From NCBI RefSeq assembly GCF_014645195.1, contig NZ_BMLK01000012.1, forward strand, positions 97,088-161,087: 64,000 bases of DNA, written 5' to 3'. Below, in pieces: positions 17,653-26,962 of the stretch (its first letter is position 1; each line of letters starts with the position of its first letter). The DNA comes from Novosphingobium indicum. Its GTDB lineage: Bacteria; Pseudomonadota; Alphaproteobacteria; Sphingomonadales; Sphingomonadaceae. The notes beneath the pieces were generated by a model that saw nothing but the letters and a program-made list of their open reading frames with translations, did not search any database and had not been told where the DNA came from. The translations under genes and the position numbers were made by a program.

Positions 17653-19818
17653 TCAACCGGCATATTCGAACATGACGGTCGCCAGCGGCGGCAGTGTAAC
17701 CATGGCGTGCCCGTCGGCCGCCTTGATCTGTCCCAAATTGCCTTTGCCCGATCCGCCATAGTGGACGGAATCGCTGTTTATGACCTCGTTCCATTTGCCC
17801 GCGAGAGGCAGAGGCAAACGGTAATTGCTGCGCAGTGCCGGCGTCATGTTGGCAACGACGGCTATGGGTTTGCCCACCGGCCCCTTGCGCAACCAGGCGA
17901 AGACCGAATTCTCGGCATCGTCGACGACAAGCCATTCGAACCCATCGGCCTCGCAATCGCCACCGTGAAGCGACGGCTTGTTGCGGTAGAGGCGATTGAG
18001 ATCGCGAACGAGATTGCGCACCCCGGCATGCGCAGGGGCATTGCAAAGATCCCAGTCGAGCGCGCGTTCCTCGCTCCATTCGCGGCGCTGGGCGAACTCC
18101 TGCCCCATGAACAGCAGCTTCTTGCCCGGATAGCCCCACATCATCGTATAGTAGGCGCGCAGGTTGGCGAATTGCTGCCAGTCGTCGCCGCTCATCTTGG
18201 AAAGCAGCGACCCCTTGCCGTGGACCACTTCGTCATGGCTCAACGGCAGCACGAAGTTCTCGGAAAAAGCGTACACCAGCCCGAAGGTGATGTCCTCGTG
18301 ATGGTGGCGCCGGTGCACCGGATCGCGGCTCATGTAACGCAGCGTGTCGTTCATGAAGCCCATGTTCCACTTGAACCCGAAGCCCAGCGCGGAACGCCCG
18401 CCGCGGTCGTCCGCCGGCTGGGTCACGCCGGGCCAGGATGTCGACTCTTCGGCGAATGTCATGAACCCCGGATGCTCGCCGTAAACCGCGCGGTTGGTGG
18501 CGCGCAGGAAGTCTACCGCTTCCCAGTTTTCGCGTCCGCCCTGATCGTTGGGCAGCCACTCGCCTTCCTTGCGCGAGTAGTCGCGGTAGAGCATCGAGGC
18601 GACCGCATCCACGCGCAGTCCGTCGACATGGTAGCGCTCGGCCCAGAACAAGGCGTTGTTGACGAGGAAGCTCTGTACCTCGCGCCGTCCGAAGTTGTAG
18701 ATCAGCGTGTTCCAGTCCGGGTGAAATCCCAGCTTCGGGTCCTCATGCTCATAGAGCGCGGTCCCGTCGAAGCGGACGAGGCCGTGCTCGTCAGTGGGGA
18801 AGTGCGCCGGCACCCAGTCGAGGATCACGCCGATGCCGGCCTGGTGAGCCCCGTCCACGAAGCGGGCGAACCCCGCCGGTTCGCCAAAGCGCGAGGTCGG
18901 CGCGTAAAGACCGGTCGTCTGGTACCCCCACGAGGGATCGTAGGGATGCTCGCTGATCGGCATGAACTCGATATGGGTAAAGCCCATCTCGACGACATAG
19001 GGGATCAGGCGTTCAGCCAGTTCGTCCCAGTTGAGGAACCAGTTCCAGCGGTCACGCTGCCAGGATCCGGCATGAACCTCGTAGATCGAGATCGGCACCT
19101 TGCGCGCATCGATCGAGGCCCAATGGGCGCGATGATCCTCATCCCCCCAGTCGAGCTTGGCAGGGACGGCCGTCATCGATGCCGTGTTGGGGCGAATCTC
19201 CGACATGAAGGCGAAAGGATCGGCCTTGAGCGGCAAAGTCTGCCCGTCCGCGCCGACGATATGGTACTTGTACGCCCGATAGTCGCCGATGTCGGGAATG
19301 AAGATCTCCCACACGCCGATATCGGTCCGGTTGCGCATGATGTGCCGCCGGGGATCCCAGTCGTTGAAATCGCCGACCACACTCACGCGCCGCGCATTGG
19401 GTGCCCAGACGGCGAAGTGCACGCCCTTGCAGCCCTCATGCTCGATAAGGTGCGCGCCCAGCTTGTCGAACAGCCGCAAGTGCGTGCCCTGCGCGATCAG
19501 AAAATCGTCGACCGGGCCGAGCACGGGCCCGAAGGTATAGGGATCGGTGACCAGCCAGTCGTGCCCGCGCGCGCGGCAGCGGTAGCGGATCGGCTGCGGA
19601 TCGGCGAGAAGCCCCCCCTCGAACAGGCACCGGTCGTCGACCTTGCCCAGCGAGCCGAGCCTGCGCCCATCGAGACTGAAAGCCTCCGCCTCTTCGGCGC
19701 CGGGCAGGACCACCCGGGCAAACGTGCCGGCAGGTCCGGCATGCACCCCCAGAAGCGCAAACGGGTCTGCGTGGGTCCCTTCCAGCAGGGACTCGATGGC
19801 ACTAACCGATGGCTTCAC
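17653..19818 (-). CDS. glgB: 1,4-alpha-glucan branching enzyme GlgB
   Basis: A GH13 enzyme that introduces alpha-1,6 branches into glycogen. From the GTG at 19818 it has 721 residues, the normal length. An N-terminal branching-enzyme domain (DPFALLGVHAGPAG) and a CBM48 domain precede the catalytic barrel, with ILDWVPAHFPTDEHGL, the nucleophile region DGLRVDAVASMLYRDYSR, the acid/base stretch MTFAEESTSWPGVT and LPLSHDEVVHGKGSLL. The GTG overlaps the glgP stop (GTGA), which fixes this start over longer readings that run into glgP. Confidence 0.96.
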   Translation of the reverse strand: MKPSVSAIESLLEGTHADPFALLGVHAGPAGTFARVVLPGAEEAEAFSLDGRRLGSLGKVDDRCLFEGGLLADPQPIRYRCRARGHDWLVTDPYTFGPVLGPVDDFLIAQGTHLRLFDKLGAHLIEHEGCKGVHFAVWAPNARRVSVVGDFNDWDPRRHIMRNRTDIGVWEIFIPDIGDYRAYKYHIVGADGQTLPLKADPFAFMSEIRPNTASMTAVPAKLDWGDEDHRAHWASIDARKVPISIYEVHAGSWQRDRWNWFLNWDELAERLIPYVVEMGFTHIEFMPISEHPYDPSWGYQTTGLYAPTSRFGEPAGFARFVDGAHQAGIGVILDWVPAHFPTDEHGLVRFDGTALYEHEDPKLGFHPDWNTLIYNFGRREVQSFLVNNALFWAERYHVDGLRVDAVASMLYRDYSRKEGEWLPNDQGGRENWEAVDFLRATNRAVYGEHPGFMTFAEESTSWPGVTQPADDRGGRSALGFGFKWNMGFMNDTLRYMSRDPVHRRHHHEDITFGLVYAFSENFVLPLSHDEVVHGKGSLLSKMSGDDWQQFANLRAYYTMMWGYPGKKLLFMGQEFAQRREWSEERALDWDLCNAPAHAGVRNLVRDLNRLYRNKPSLHGGDCEADGFEWLVVDDAENSVFAWLRKGPVGKPIAVVANMTPALRSNYRLPLPLAGKWNEVINSDSVHYGGSGKGNLGQIKAADGHAMVTLPPLATVMFEYAG

Positions 19819-22244
19819 AAGACCTTCCAGATGTCCCTCGCGTATTCGGAAATTGTACGGTCGGACGAAAACCATCCGACATTGGCAATATTGTGAATGG
19901 CTGCCTTGCGCCATCCCGCCTTGTCTTCCCAGCGAGCGTCGACCGAACGCTGCGCGGCAGCGTAGCCATCAAAATCGGCAGCGCACATGAACCAGTCATG
20001 GTCGTAGATGCCGCCGATCAGCCCGGCGTACCGGTTGCGATCATCCGGAGAGAACACTCCCGACGCGATGGCTGAAAGCGCCTGCGCCAGTTCACGCGAC
20101 CCTTCGATGATCTCACGCGGGTTATAACCGTTTGCCCGCTTCTGCGCGACCTCCTCGGCAGTCAGTCCGAAGATCACGATATTCTCGTCGCCGACATGAT
20201 CCTTGATCTCGACGTTGGCGCCGTCGAGCGTGCCGATCGTCAGGGCCCCGTTGAGCGCAAACTTCATGTTGCCTGTACCCGAAGCTTCCATGCCCGCAGT
20301 CGAAATCTGCTCCGACAGGTCTGCCGCCGGGATGATCCTCTCGGCGTAGCTGACATTGTAGTTGGGCACGAAAACAACCTTGAGCAGCCCACCAACCGAA
20401 GGATCGCTGTTCACCCTTCTGGCAATGTCGTTTGCCAGTTTGATGACGAGTTTGGCGTTGTGATAGCTCGACGCCGCCTTGCCGCCGAAGATCTTTACGC
20501 GCGGCACCCAGTCCCGCTCGGGATGGCTGCGGATCTGATCGTAGAGCGCCACCGTCTCGATCAGGTTGAGAAGCTGGCGCTTGTATTCATGAATGCGCTT
20601 GATCTGGACGTCGAACAGCGCATCGGGATCGAGCCGGATACCCATGGTCTTCTTGATGTAGTCCGCCAGCGCCAGCTTGTTCGAGCGCTTCACCTCGTGA
20701 ATGCGCTCGCCCAGAGTGGAATCGTTGGCGAGCGCATTGAGATCGGAGAGCTTCGCGGCGTCGTCGAGAAAGTCGTCGCCGATCGCATCGCGAATGACCT
20801 TGGTCAGCCCCGGATTGCACTGCTGCAGCCAGCGGCGCGGCGTGACCCCGTTGGTCTTGTTGTTGATCCGCGTCGGATAGAGGCTGTGCAGGTCGGCAAA
20901 GACCGTTTCCTTCATCAGCTCGGTATGAAGAGCGGCTACGCCATTGACCGAATGGGCGCCGACGAAGGCCAGGTTCGCCATGCGAACCCGCCGCTCACCG
21001 CCCTCATCGATCAGCGAGATCGCGGCAATCTGCTCGTCGCTGCAGCCGGCCTTGCGCGCTTCGCGCAGGATGCGGCTGTTGATCGCATAAATGATCTGCA
21101 TGTGGCGCGGCAGCAGGCGCTCGAACAGCGGCAGCGGCCACGTTTCCAGCGCCTCGGGCAGCAGCGTGTGGTTGGTGTAGCTGATCGTCTGCTTGCAGAT
21201 CTCCCAAGCCTCGTTGAACTCCAGCCCGTGGATGTCCACGAAGATGCGCATGAGCTCTGCAACCGCCACCGAAGGGTGGGTGTCGTTGAGCTGGATGGCG
21301 GCCTTTTCGGGCAGCGTGCGAATATCGCCTTCGTACTGGACGTGGCGCCGCACGATGTCCTGGATGGAAGCCGAGGTGAAGAAATACTCCTGCCGCAAAC
21401 GCAGTTCCTGCCCCGAAGGACTGGAGTCCGCCGGGTAGAGCACACGCACCAGGCTGTCCGCCCGGACCTGCTCTTCCAGGGCGCCGATATGATCGCCGGC
21501 GTTGAAGGCGTCGAGACGGATCGGATCGAGCGCGCTCGCGGTCCAGAGCCGCAGCGTGTTGACCCGCTTTCCGCGCCAGCCGACGACCGGCGTATCGACC
21601 GCCGTCGCCTCGATCTCTTCCGCGGGGCTCCAGATCACCCCGTCCCCTTCGGCCTCGACCTCGCCGCCGAAACCGATGCGGTACGAGCTTTCGAGGCGTT
21701 CGAATTCCCAGGGATTGCCGTGGGCGAGCCAGGTTTCGGGCAGTTCGACCTGCCAGCCATCATCGATGCGCTGGCGGAACATGCCGTTCACGTAACGGAT
21801 GCCATAGCCGTAAGCCGGGATGTCGAGCGTCGCGAGGCTTTCCATGAAGCAGGCCGCCAGACGCCCGAGACCGCCGTTGCCGAGCGCGGCGTCGGGCTCC
21901 AGTTCCTCGAGCGCCGACAATTCCAGACCGTGCGCAGCCAGCGCCTTTTCCATCTGCGACGTCATGCCGATGTTGGAGAGTGCATCGCGCAGCAACCGCC
22001 CGATCAGGAACTCCATCGACAGGTAATAGACGCGCTTGCCGCCCTCGTCGTAGGTCCGGCGGGTGGAGGAGATCCAGCGATCGATGATCTCGTCTCGCAG
22101 CGCGTAGATCGATGCCGTATACCAGTCGTGCTGCTTGGCCGCGCGTTCATCCTTACCGACACGGTGGCGCAGCACCTTGACGATATGCTTGTCGAATTCC
22201 GAAGGTTCGGCACGCTTTGGCACGGAGACGGGATCGCTTGCCAC
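19815..22244 (-). CDS. glgP: glycogen/starch/alpha-glucan phosphorylase GlgP
   Basis: A GT35 pyridoxal-phosphate enzyme releasing glucose-1-phosphate from glycogen, about 809 residues. Conserved elements are EDAALGNGGLGRLAACF-like EPDAALGNGGLGRLAACFME, NDTHPSVAVAELMRI, TNHTLLPEALETWPL and the PLP site SGTGNMKFALNGALTIGT. The start is the GTG at 22244 (VASDPVSVPKRA) because AGGAG sits eight bases upstream. The frame is open further upstream but looks non-coding. First gene of the operon, so its upstream region is the likely promoter for all five glg genes. Confidence 0.96.
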   Translation of the reverse strand: MASDPVSVPKRAEPSEFDKHIVKVLRHRVGKDERAAKQHDWYTASIYALRDEIIDRWISSTRRTYDEGGKRVYYLSMEFLIGRLLRDALSNIGMTSQMEKALAAHGLELSALEELEPDAALGNGGLGRLAACFMESLATLDIPAYGYGIRYVNGMFRQRIDDGWQVELPETWLAHGNPWEFERLESSYRIGFGGEVEAEGDGVIWSPAEEIEATAVDTPVVGWRGKRVNTLRLWTASALDPIRLDAFNAGDHIGALEEQVRADSLVRVLYPADSSPSGQELRLRQEYFFTSASIQDIVRRHVQYEGDIRTLPEKAAIQLNDTHPSVAVAELMRIFVDIHGLEFNEAWEICKQTISYTNHTLLPEALETWPLPLFERLLPRHMQIIYAINSRILREARKAGCSDEQIAAISLIDEGGERRVRMANLAFVGAHSVNGVAALHTELMKETVFADLHSLYPTRINNKTNGVTPRRWLQQCNPGLTKVIRDAIGDDFLDDAAKLSDLNALANDSTLGERIHEVKRSNKLALADYIKKTMGIRLDPDALFDVQIKRIHEYKRQLLNLIETVALYDQIRSHPERDWVPRVKIFGGKAASSYHNAKLVIKLANDIARRVNSDPSVGGLLKVVFVPNYNVSYAERIIPAADLSEQISTAGMEASGTGNMKFALNGALTIGTLDGANVEIKDHVGDENIVIFGLTAEEVAQKRANGYNPREIIEGSRELAQALSAIASGVFSPDDRNRYAGLIGGIYDHDWFMCAADFDGYAAAQRSVDARWEDKAGWRKAAIHNIANVGWFSSDRTISEYARDIWKVL

Positions 22245-22542
22245 TAGAGCACTCCTAGTATGACCGGCGCGGCACCTGACTGGCCCCGAGCGCGCGGCAC
22301 CGGTTACGCGTACACGGGGACGCCCCCCACCTTTCCCAATCTTCTGGGTATTATGGCTAGCACAGGCCAAGAAAGCGACAAGAGTCATTGTGCAGTGCCG
22401 CATTTTTTTCTTGGGTATTTCTTTAGCAGTCAAAACATGGCCGGCGTGCGCGGATTCTGCGCACGTAGTGGTCCCCTGCGGGGACTTGCGATGCGCGCTC
22501 ATCCCGGTAAGCCGGGCGCAAGAGGACGGGAGAGGATGCAAG
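22245..22542. promoter_or_regulatory. divergent intergenic region between glgP and the enoyl-CoA hydratase gene
   Basis: 298 bp without a gene. The left part carries the glgP ribosome binding site. The centre (22375-22440) is A/T-richer with a run of seven T at 22404-22410, a likely promoter zone. The right part contains three tandem stem-loops, listed separately. The glycogen operon and the hydratase operon both probably start here. Confidence 0.5.
22445..22516 (+). ncRNA. three tandem hairpins in the leader of the enoyl-CoA hydratase gene (candidate structured RNA)
   Basis: Three perfect stem-loops follow each other. CGTGCGC/GCGCACG has a 7-base loop (22445-22465), GTCCCC/GGGGAC a 3-base loop (22471-22485) and CCCGG/CCGGG a 4-base loop (22503-22516). 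They end about 14 bases before the ribosome binding site of the gene starting at 22543. I do not recognise a named riboswitch class. Chance stems are common in GC-rich DNA, so this is only a candidate. Confidence 0.35.
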
Positions 22543-23277
22543 ATGACCACACGCATTGTGCGCGAGGACAAGAACGGCCTGTGCACGCTGACGCTGAATC
22601 GGCCCGACAAGCTCAATGCCCTCGACACCGAAACTTTCGAGGAACTCGATGCGCATTGCGCCGTGCTGGAAAGCCAGACCGACAGCATCGGCTGCGTCGT
22701 CCTGAAGGGGAGCGGCAGGGCATTCTGCGCGGGCGCGGATATCGGAGGAATAGGCAAGGGGTTCACCGACAGCCGCTTCAAACCCGGCGTCATCGCCCGC
22801 CTTGCAATGCTGCCGCAGCCGGTGATCGCGGCCATCCACGGTGTCTGCTTCACCGGTGGACTCGAACTGGCTCTGGCAGCGGACGTGATCATCGCCGCGC
22901 GCTCTGCGCGGTTTGCCGACACGCATGGCAAGTGGGGCCTCGTCGGTGCCTGGGGCATGACCCAGCGCCTGCCCCGTCGCATCGGCGCCAGCCAGGCCAA
23001 GCGCATGATGTTCTCCGCGCAGCCCATCGACGCGGAGGAAGCGCACCGGCTGGGGCTTGTCGACATTCTGGCGGAAGATGATGCGCTCGAGGCAACTGTC
23101 GGCGGGTTCGCCGGTCAGGTGGTCGAGAACTCGTGGCACACCAACGTCGAAACCAAGAAGCTGCTCGTCGCCACCGACGGCATGACGCTTGAGGAAGGGC
23201 TAGCGTGGGAGTTCGACAACTATCCGGGCTTCGCGCCCGATCATGCCCAGCGGTTGGCCCGGTTTACGAAGAAATAA
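22543..23277 (+). CDS. enoyl-CoA hydratase/isomerase family protein
   Basis: A 244-residue crotonase-fold protein. The N-terminus LTLNRPDKLNALDTETFEEL and the oxyanion-hole segments GSGRAFCAGADIGGIG and IHGVCFTGGLELALAAD are classic. In the second half, WGLVGAWGMTQRLPRRIG occupies the place where hydratases carry the catalytic Glu; here the loop has Trp-Gly rather than a clear Glu pair, so hydratase versus another crotonase activity is open. The ATG has AGAGG upstream. It probably forms an operon with the SnoaL-like gene 11 bp downstream. The substrate is unknown. Confidence 0.88.
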   Translation: MTTRIVREDKNGLCTLTLNRPDKLNALDTETFEELDAHCAVLESQTDSIGCVVLKGSGRAFCAGADIGGIGKGFTDSRFKPGVIARLAMLPQPVIAAIHGVCFTGGLELALAADVIIAARSARFADTHGKWGLVGAWGMTQRLPRRIGASQAKRMMFSAQPIDAEEAHRLGLVDILAEDDALEATVGGFAGQVVENSWHTNVETKKLLVATDGMTLEEGLAWEFDNYPGFAPDHAQRLARFTKK

Positions 23278-23288
23278 GGGGGGAAGCC

Positions 23289-23714
23289 ATGACACAGACC
23301 AACAAGGACGTCGTTCTCGCCTTCATATCGGCGATGGATCGCGGCGATGCGGAAGCCGGCGCACGGTGTCTCGATCCGCAAGCCGTCACCATCGCCAAGG
23401 GCTTCGGCAAACTCTCCGGCGAGCGCCGCTACGACACCATTGTCGGAACACTTGGCGCTTTTCGTGACCTGATGCCCGAAGGCATGAACCCGACGATCCA
23501 CTCGGTCACGGCGGAAGCCGACCGCGTCGCGGTGGAATTCGAAGGCAATGCCACGCTGGTGAACGGGACGCCCTACTGCAACCAGTATTGCATGGTCTTC
23601 ACCCTGCGCGACGGGCGCATCGTTCACGTCAACGAATACTATTGCACGATCCTCGCCGATGAAGCCATCGGTCCACTGCTGGAAGCGAGGGCAGAAGCAT
23701 TGCCCTGGAGCTAG
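23289..23714 (+). CDS. SnoaL-like / NTF2-fold protein
   Basis: A 141-residue single-domain protein beginning MTQTNKDVVLAFISAMDRGD and ending in a strand-rich half with the typical DGRIVHVNEYY motif. SnoaL-like proteins are small cone-shaped barrels that act as cyclases, isomerases or dehydratases, or only bind ligand. The ATG has a GGGGGGAAG-type ribosome binding site. Tight spacing to the hydratase gene suggests a shared substrate. Activity cannot be predicted. Confidence 0.75.
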   Translation: MTQTNKDVVLAFISAMDRGDAEAGARCLDPQAVTIAKGFGKLSGERRYDTIVGTLGAFRDLMPEGMNPTIHSVTAEADRVAVEFEGNATLVNGTPYCNQYCMVFTLRDGRIVHVNEYYCTILADEAIGPLLEARAEALPWS

Positions 23715-23735
23715 GCAGAGGAACAAATTTGCCCC

Positions 23736-23761
23736 GTCATCAAAGCGCGGGCTGGGATGAC
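23736..23761. repeat. single REP-like palindrome
   Basis: An imperfect palindrome bounded by GTCATC and GATGAC with an AGCGCGGGCTGG centre. It resembles one arm of the larger element at 53165-53242. It lies between the SnoaL-like gene and the antiporter gene, where such extragenic elements are usual. Confidence 0.45.
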
Positions 23762-23817
23762 CGACGCGCTCTAACTACAGCTAGGAAACACGCGCAGGTC
23801 ACGCTAAGCAAATCTGC

Positions 23818-25095
23818 ATGCATGACCTGACAGCGTTCGACGCAGCCGCCATTCTCATCGTGCTCGCTGCCGCACTGGGCTATTTCAACTACCGTGTGCT
23901 CGGCCTGCCTTCGACGGTCGGGCTGACGGTGATGGGCACCCTCGCCTCGCTGATGGTCGTAGCCTACGACAAGCTGGTCCCGTCGAGCACGCTGGCCGAT
24001 CAGCTCGGCACTTTTCTCGCCGATATCGATTTTTCGACCACGCTGATGGAGGGCATGCTCTCGTTCCTGCTCTTTGCCGGGGCCATGCACGTAAACTGGA
24101 CCCACATGCGCAAGGGGCGCTGGCCGATCCTGATTTTCAGTACGATCGGCGTACTGCTCTCGACCGCCATCGTCGGGTTCGCCTTTCAGTTCCTGACCCT
24201 CGCGCTGGGCATTGAAATACCGCTGATCTGGTGCCTCGTGTTCGGTGCGCTGATCAGCCCCACCGATCCGGTTTCGGTGATGGCGGTGATGAAGCGCGCC
24301 GCGATGCCCGATACGCTGCAGGCAACCGTTGCCGGCGAAAGCCTGTTCAACGACGGGATCGGCGTTGTCGTCTTCACCATCCTCATCGCCATCGCCACCG
24401 GGACCGAGGCGTTCACCTGGGGCTTTGCCATCAGCCACTTCATGCAGGAAGCGCTGGGCGGCGCCGCGCTGGGGCTGACCGTGGGCTGGATCGGCTACCT
24501 GGCGATGAAGTCGATCGACGAATACGTGATCGAAGTCATGATCAGTCTTGCCGTGGTCATGGGCGGGTACAGCCTTGCCATGGGACTCCACGTCAGCGGC
24601 CCGGTGGCGATGGCCGTGGCGGGGCTGATCATCGGCAACGCGGGCATGGCCAATGCCATGAGCGAAGTGACGCGCGACCACGTCGTGAAGTTCTGGACGC
24701 TGATCGACGAAGTCCTCAATGCCGTCCTGTTCCTGCTGATCGGCCTCGAAGTCATCGCGCTCGACTTTCGGCCCGCCTATCTCGCGGCGGGCGCCGGTGC
24801 GATCCTGATCGTGCTGGCCGCGCGGATGATTGCCGTGGGCATCCCCCTAGCCGCCATGAAACGCCTGATCGACATGGGCCCGCTCGCCTTTCCCACGCTC
24901 GTCTGGGGCGGCCTGCGCGGAGGTATTTCGATCGCCCTGGCGCTGGCTCTGCCGATATCCGCGATCCGCAGCGAACTGCTGGTTGCCACCTACATCGTCG
25001 TCATCTTTGCCGTGGTCGTGCAGGGCGGTTCGATCGGCTCGCTGATCCGCCGCATGCAGGAACGCTATTCTCCCGAACTGGATCTCGATTCTTGA
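23818..25095 (+). CDS. CPA1-family Na+/H+ (cation:proton) antiporter
   Basis: A 425-residue inner-membrane antiporter with about 12 membrane segments. CPA1 hallmarks are LSFLLFAGAMHVN, ALISPTDPVSVMAVMKR and the ion-binding stretch AGESLFNDGIGVVVFT, in which the Asn-Asp pair is the transport site. WGGLRGGISIALAL follows near the C-terminus. The cytoplasmic tail is very short, so there is no regulatory domain. The role is pH and Na+ or K+ homeostasis. The stop overlaps a possible TTG of the following DUF389 gene, suggesting an operon. Confidence 0.92.
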   Translation: MHDLTAFDAAAILIVLAAALGYFNYRVLGLPSTVGLTVMGTLASLMVVAYDKLVPSSTLADQLGTFLADIDFSTTLMEGMLSFLLFAGAMHVNWTHMRKGRWPILIFSTIGVLLSTAIVGFAFQFLTLALGIEIPLIWCLVFGALISPTDPVSVMAVMKRAAMPDTLQATVAGESLFNDGIGVVVFTILIAIATGTEAFTWGFAISHFMQEALGGAALGLTVGWIGYLAMKSIDEYVIEVMISLAVVMGGYSLAMGLHVSGPVAMAVAGLIIGNAGMANAMSEVTRDHVVKFWTLIDEVLNAVLFLLIGLEVIALDFRPAYLAAGAGAILIVLAARMIAVGIPLAAMKRLIDMGPLAFPTLVWGGLRGGISIALALALPISAIRSELLVATYIVVIFAVVVQGGSIGSLIRRMQERYSPELDLDS

Positions 25096-25124
25096 ACCAA
25101 AATCCAACTGACGCCGGTCCGGCC

Positions 25125-26897
25125 ATGCCCGACGCACGCCTGCCCGGTCAGCCCGGCCCCGGTGAAGGCCGCCCCTTCCCCCAACACGAAGAAGACAAGG
25201 GCCGTCTCAACGAGATGTGGCGCAACCGCCCGCAGTGGGTGCGCCGCGGCGAGGCCGTGTTCCATCTCATGCGCATCAAGTTTGCGCGCGCCATCCTGCT
25301 GCCGCAGCTGACGCCCGACCTCGCTTTCGACTTGCGCCAGACCGTGCGCAAGGAAGGCCAGCTCACGCGCGGCTATATCCTGATGTGCGCGCTTGCCGCG
25401 GGCATTGCCACGCTGGGCCTGCTGCAGTCCTCCACCGCCGTGGTCATCGGCGCGATGCTCGTTTCCCCGCTGATGAGCCCGATCGCGGCCATGGGCTTCG
25501 GTTTCGCCTCGCTCGACGGCCACCGCATCCGCGACGCCATCAAGGTCGTCGCCATCGGTGCGGGCATCGGCATCCTTACCGGCATGCTGCTGACCTGGCT
25601 TTCGCCGATCCGAAACGCCACGCCTGAAATCCTTGCCCGCACCGAACCCAACCTGCTCGACCTTGCCGTCGCGCTGTTCTCGGGAATCGCCGGTGGCTAT
25701 TCGACGGTCATCGGCAAGGGCGGCACGGCCATCGGCGTCGCCATCGCCACTGCCCTGATGCCGCCGCTGACGGTGATCGGCTATGGCATCGGCGTGTTCC
25801 AGCCGATGTTCGCCATGGGCGCGCTGCTGCTGTTCCTGACCAACCTCGCAGCGATCACCTTTGCCTTCGCCGTGATCGCCCGCCTGTCCGGCGCGGCCCG
25901 CCCGCTCGGTCGCGTCGAGCTGACGCCGCGCTACATCGCCATCCTGATCGCCGCGTTCCTGGCGCTGGCCACGCCGCTTTCGATGACGCTGATGAAGCTC
26001 TCGAACGAGGCCCGCATCCGCACTGCCGCGCGCAGCGCGATTGTCGAAGCCTGCGGCAATCAGGGCGTGACCGTTGCCCAGCTCGACGTGAAGACCAGCG
26101 TGTTCGGCGCGCCTACCGTCGATGCCCTCGTCATTGCCCGCAATTATACCACCAACGCTGCCGAGCAGGCCGAGGGTCTGATCAGGCAAACCCTCGGCGA
26201 GAACGTGGAAATCAACCTCCAGCAGGTCCTTGCCGCCGACGTTCAGGCACAGACCCGTGCCATGGTCGATGCCGCGATGGAACGTACCGCCGCCGGTATT
26301 GCTGCCGATGTGCCGCCATTCCAGACCATCCGGCAGGCCATCGGCCTCCCCACCCGCTCGCTCTGGACCGACCGCGCCCAGCGTATGGTCTATGCCGAGC
26401 CTGTCCCCGCACCGGGCTGGACGCTGGCGGACTACCGCGCGGTGGAGCAGCAGGCGACGAAAGCCGTATCCGGCTGGACAGTGCGCCTCGTCCCGCCGCC
26501 ACAACCGAACCTCACGGTTCTGCTACGCCAGGGCACGGCCGCCGGCGATGGCCAAGACGCACCCAAGCCGCCCGAAAATGCGATCTCGACCGATCTCGCC
26601 GTCTGGACCCTGACGCGTTGGGGCATGAGCAAGGTATCGCTCTCTGGCGCGGACGAGCCCGCGCTGACAATCCTTTCCAAGCAACTGTCCGATGCGGGTA
26701 TCGCAGCGCATATCATCGCGCCGCCGACCGAGACCGAAGCCTCCATGCGCCCCAAGACTCAGACCGCAGGTGCCGAGCCGCCCGTGGTCGCGACCATCGG
26801 CATCTATGCGCAAAGCCCCTCGCAGGAGGCCGCTGCCAAAGCCGCCGCCGAGAAGGCAGCTGCGGAAAAAGCCGAGACAGCAGCGCAGGCAGAATAA
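25125..26897 (+). CDS. DUF389 family integral membrane protein
   Basis: About 590 residues. A basic N-terminal cytoplasmic part is followed by the DUF389 membrane domain (LQSSTAVVIGAMLVSPLMSPIAAMG and GGYSTVIGKGGTAIGVAIATALMPPL). A soluble C-terminal half ends in a Lys/Ala/Glu repeat (about residues 570-590) that looks like a flexible or helical tail. The family's function is unknown; some members affect cell-surface traits. The start is given at the ATG 25125. A TTG at 25092 overlapping the antiporter stop is possible and would add 11 residues. Confidence 0.85.
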   Translation: MPDARLPGQPGPGEGRPFPQHEEDKGRLNEMWRNRPQWVRRGEAVFHLMRIKFARAILLPQLTPDLAFDLRQTVRKEGQLTRGYILMCALAAGIATLGLLQSSTAVVIGAMLVSPLMSPIAAMGFGFASLDGHRIRDAIKVVAIGAGIGILTGMLLTWLSPIRNATPEILARTEPNLLDLAVALFSGIAGGYSTVIGKGGTAIGVAIATALMPPLTVIGYGIGVFQPMFAMGALLLFLTNLAAITFAFAVIARLSGAARPLGRVELTPRYIAILIAAFLALATPLSMTLMKLSNEARIRTAARSAIVEACGNQGVTVAQLDVKTSVFGAPTVDALVIARNYTTNAAEQAEGLIRQTLGENVEINLQQVLAADVQAQTRAMVDAAMERTAAGIAADVPPFQTIRQAIGLPTRSLWTDRAQRMVYAEPVPAPGWTLADYRAVEQQATKAVSGWTVRLVPPPQPNLTVLLRQGTAAGDGQDAPKPPENAISTDLAVWTLTRWGMSKVSLSGADEPALTILSKQLSDAGIAAHIIAPPTETEASMRPKTQTAGAEPPVVATIGIYAQSPSQEAAAKAAAEKAAAEKAETAAQAE

Positions 26898-26901
26898 AAA
26901 A

Positions 26902-26936
26902 AGACCGGAACCGCTCGCAGTGGGCGGCTCCGGTCT
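26902..26936 (-). terminator. intrinsic terminator between convergent genes
   Basis: A stem of AGACCGGAACCGC with GCGGCTCCGGTCT (one mismatch) around a 9-base loop. On the minus strand it is followed directly by a run of seven T (26896-26902), so it fits termination of the aldolase transcript. It may also act weakly for the DUF389 gene that ends at 26897. Confidence 0.75.
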
Positions 26937-26962
26937 CCTGCATGGGCCGCAGGGCCGATGGC

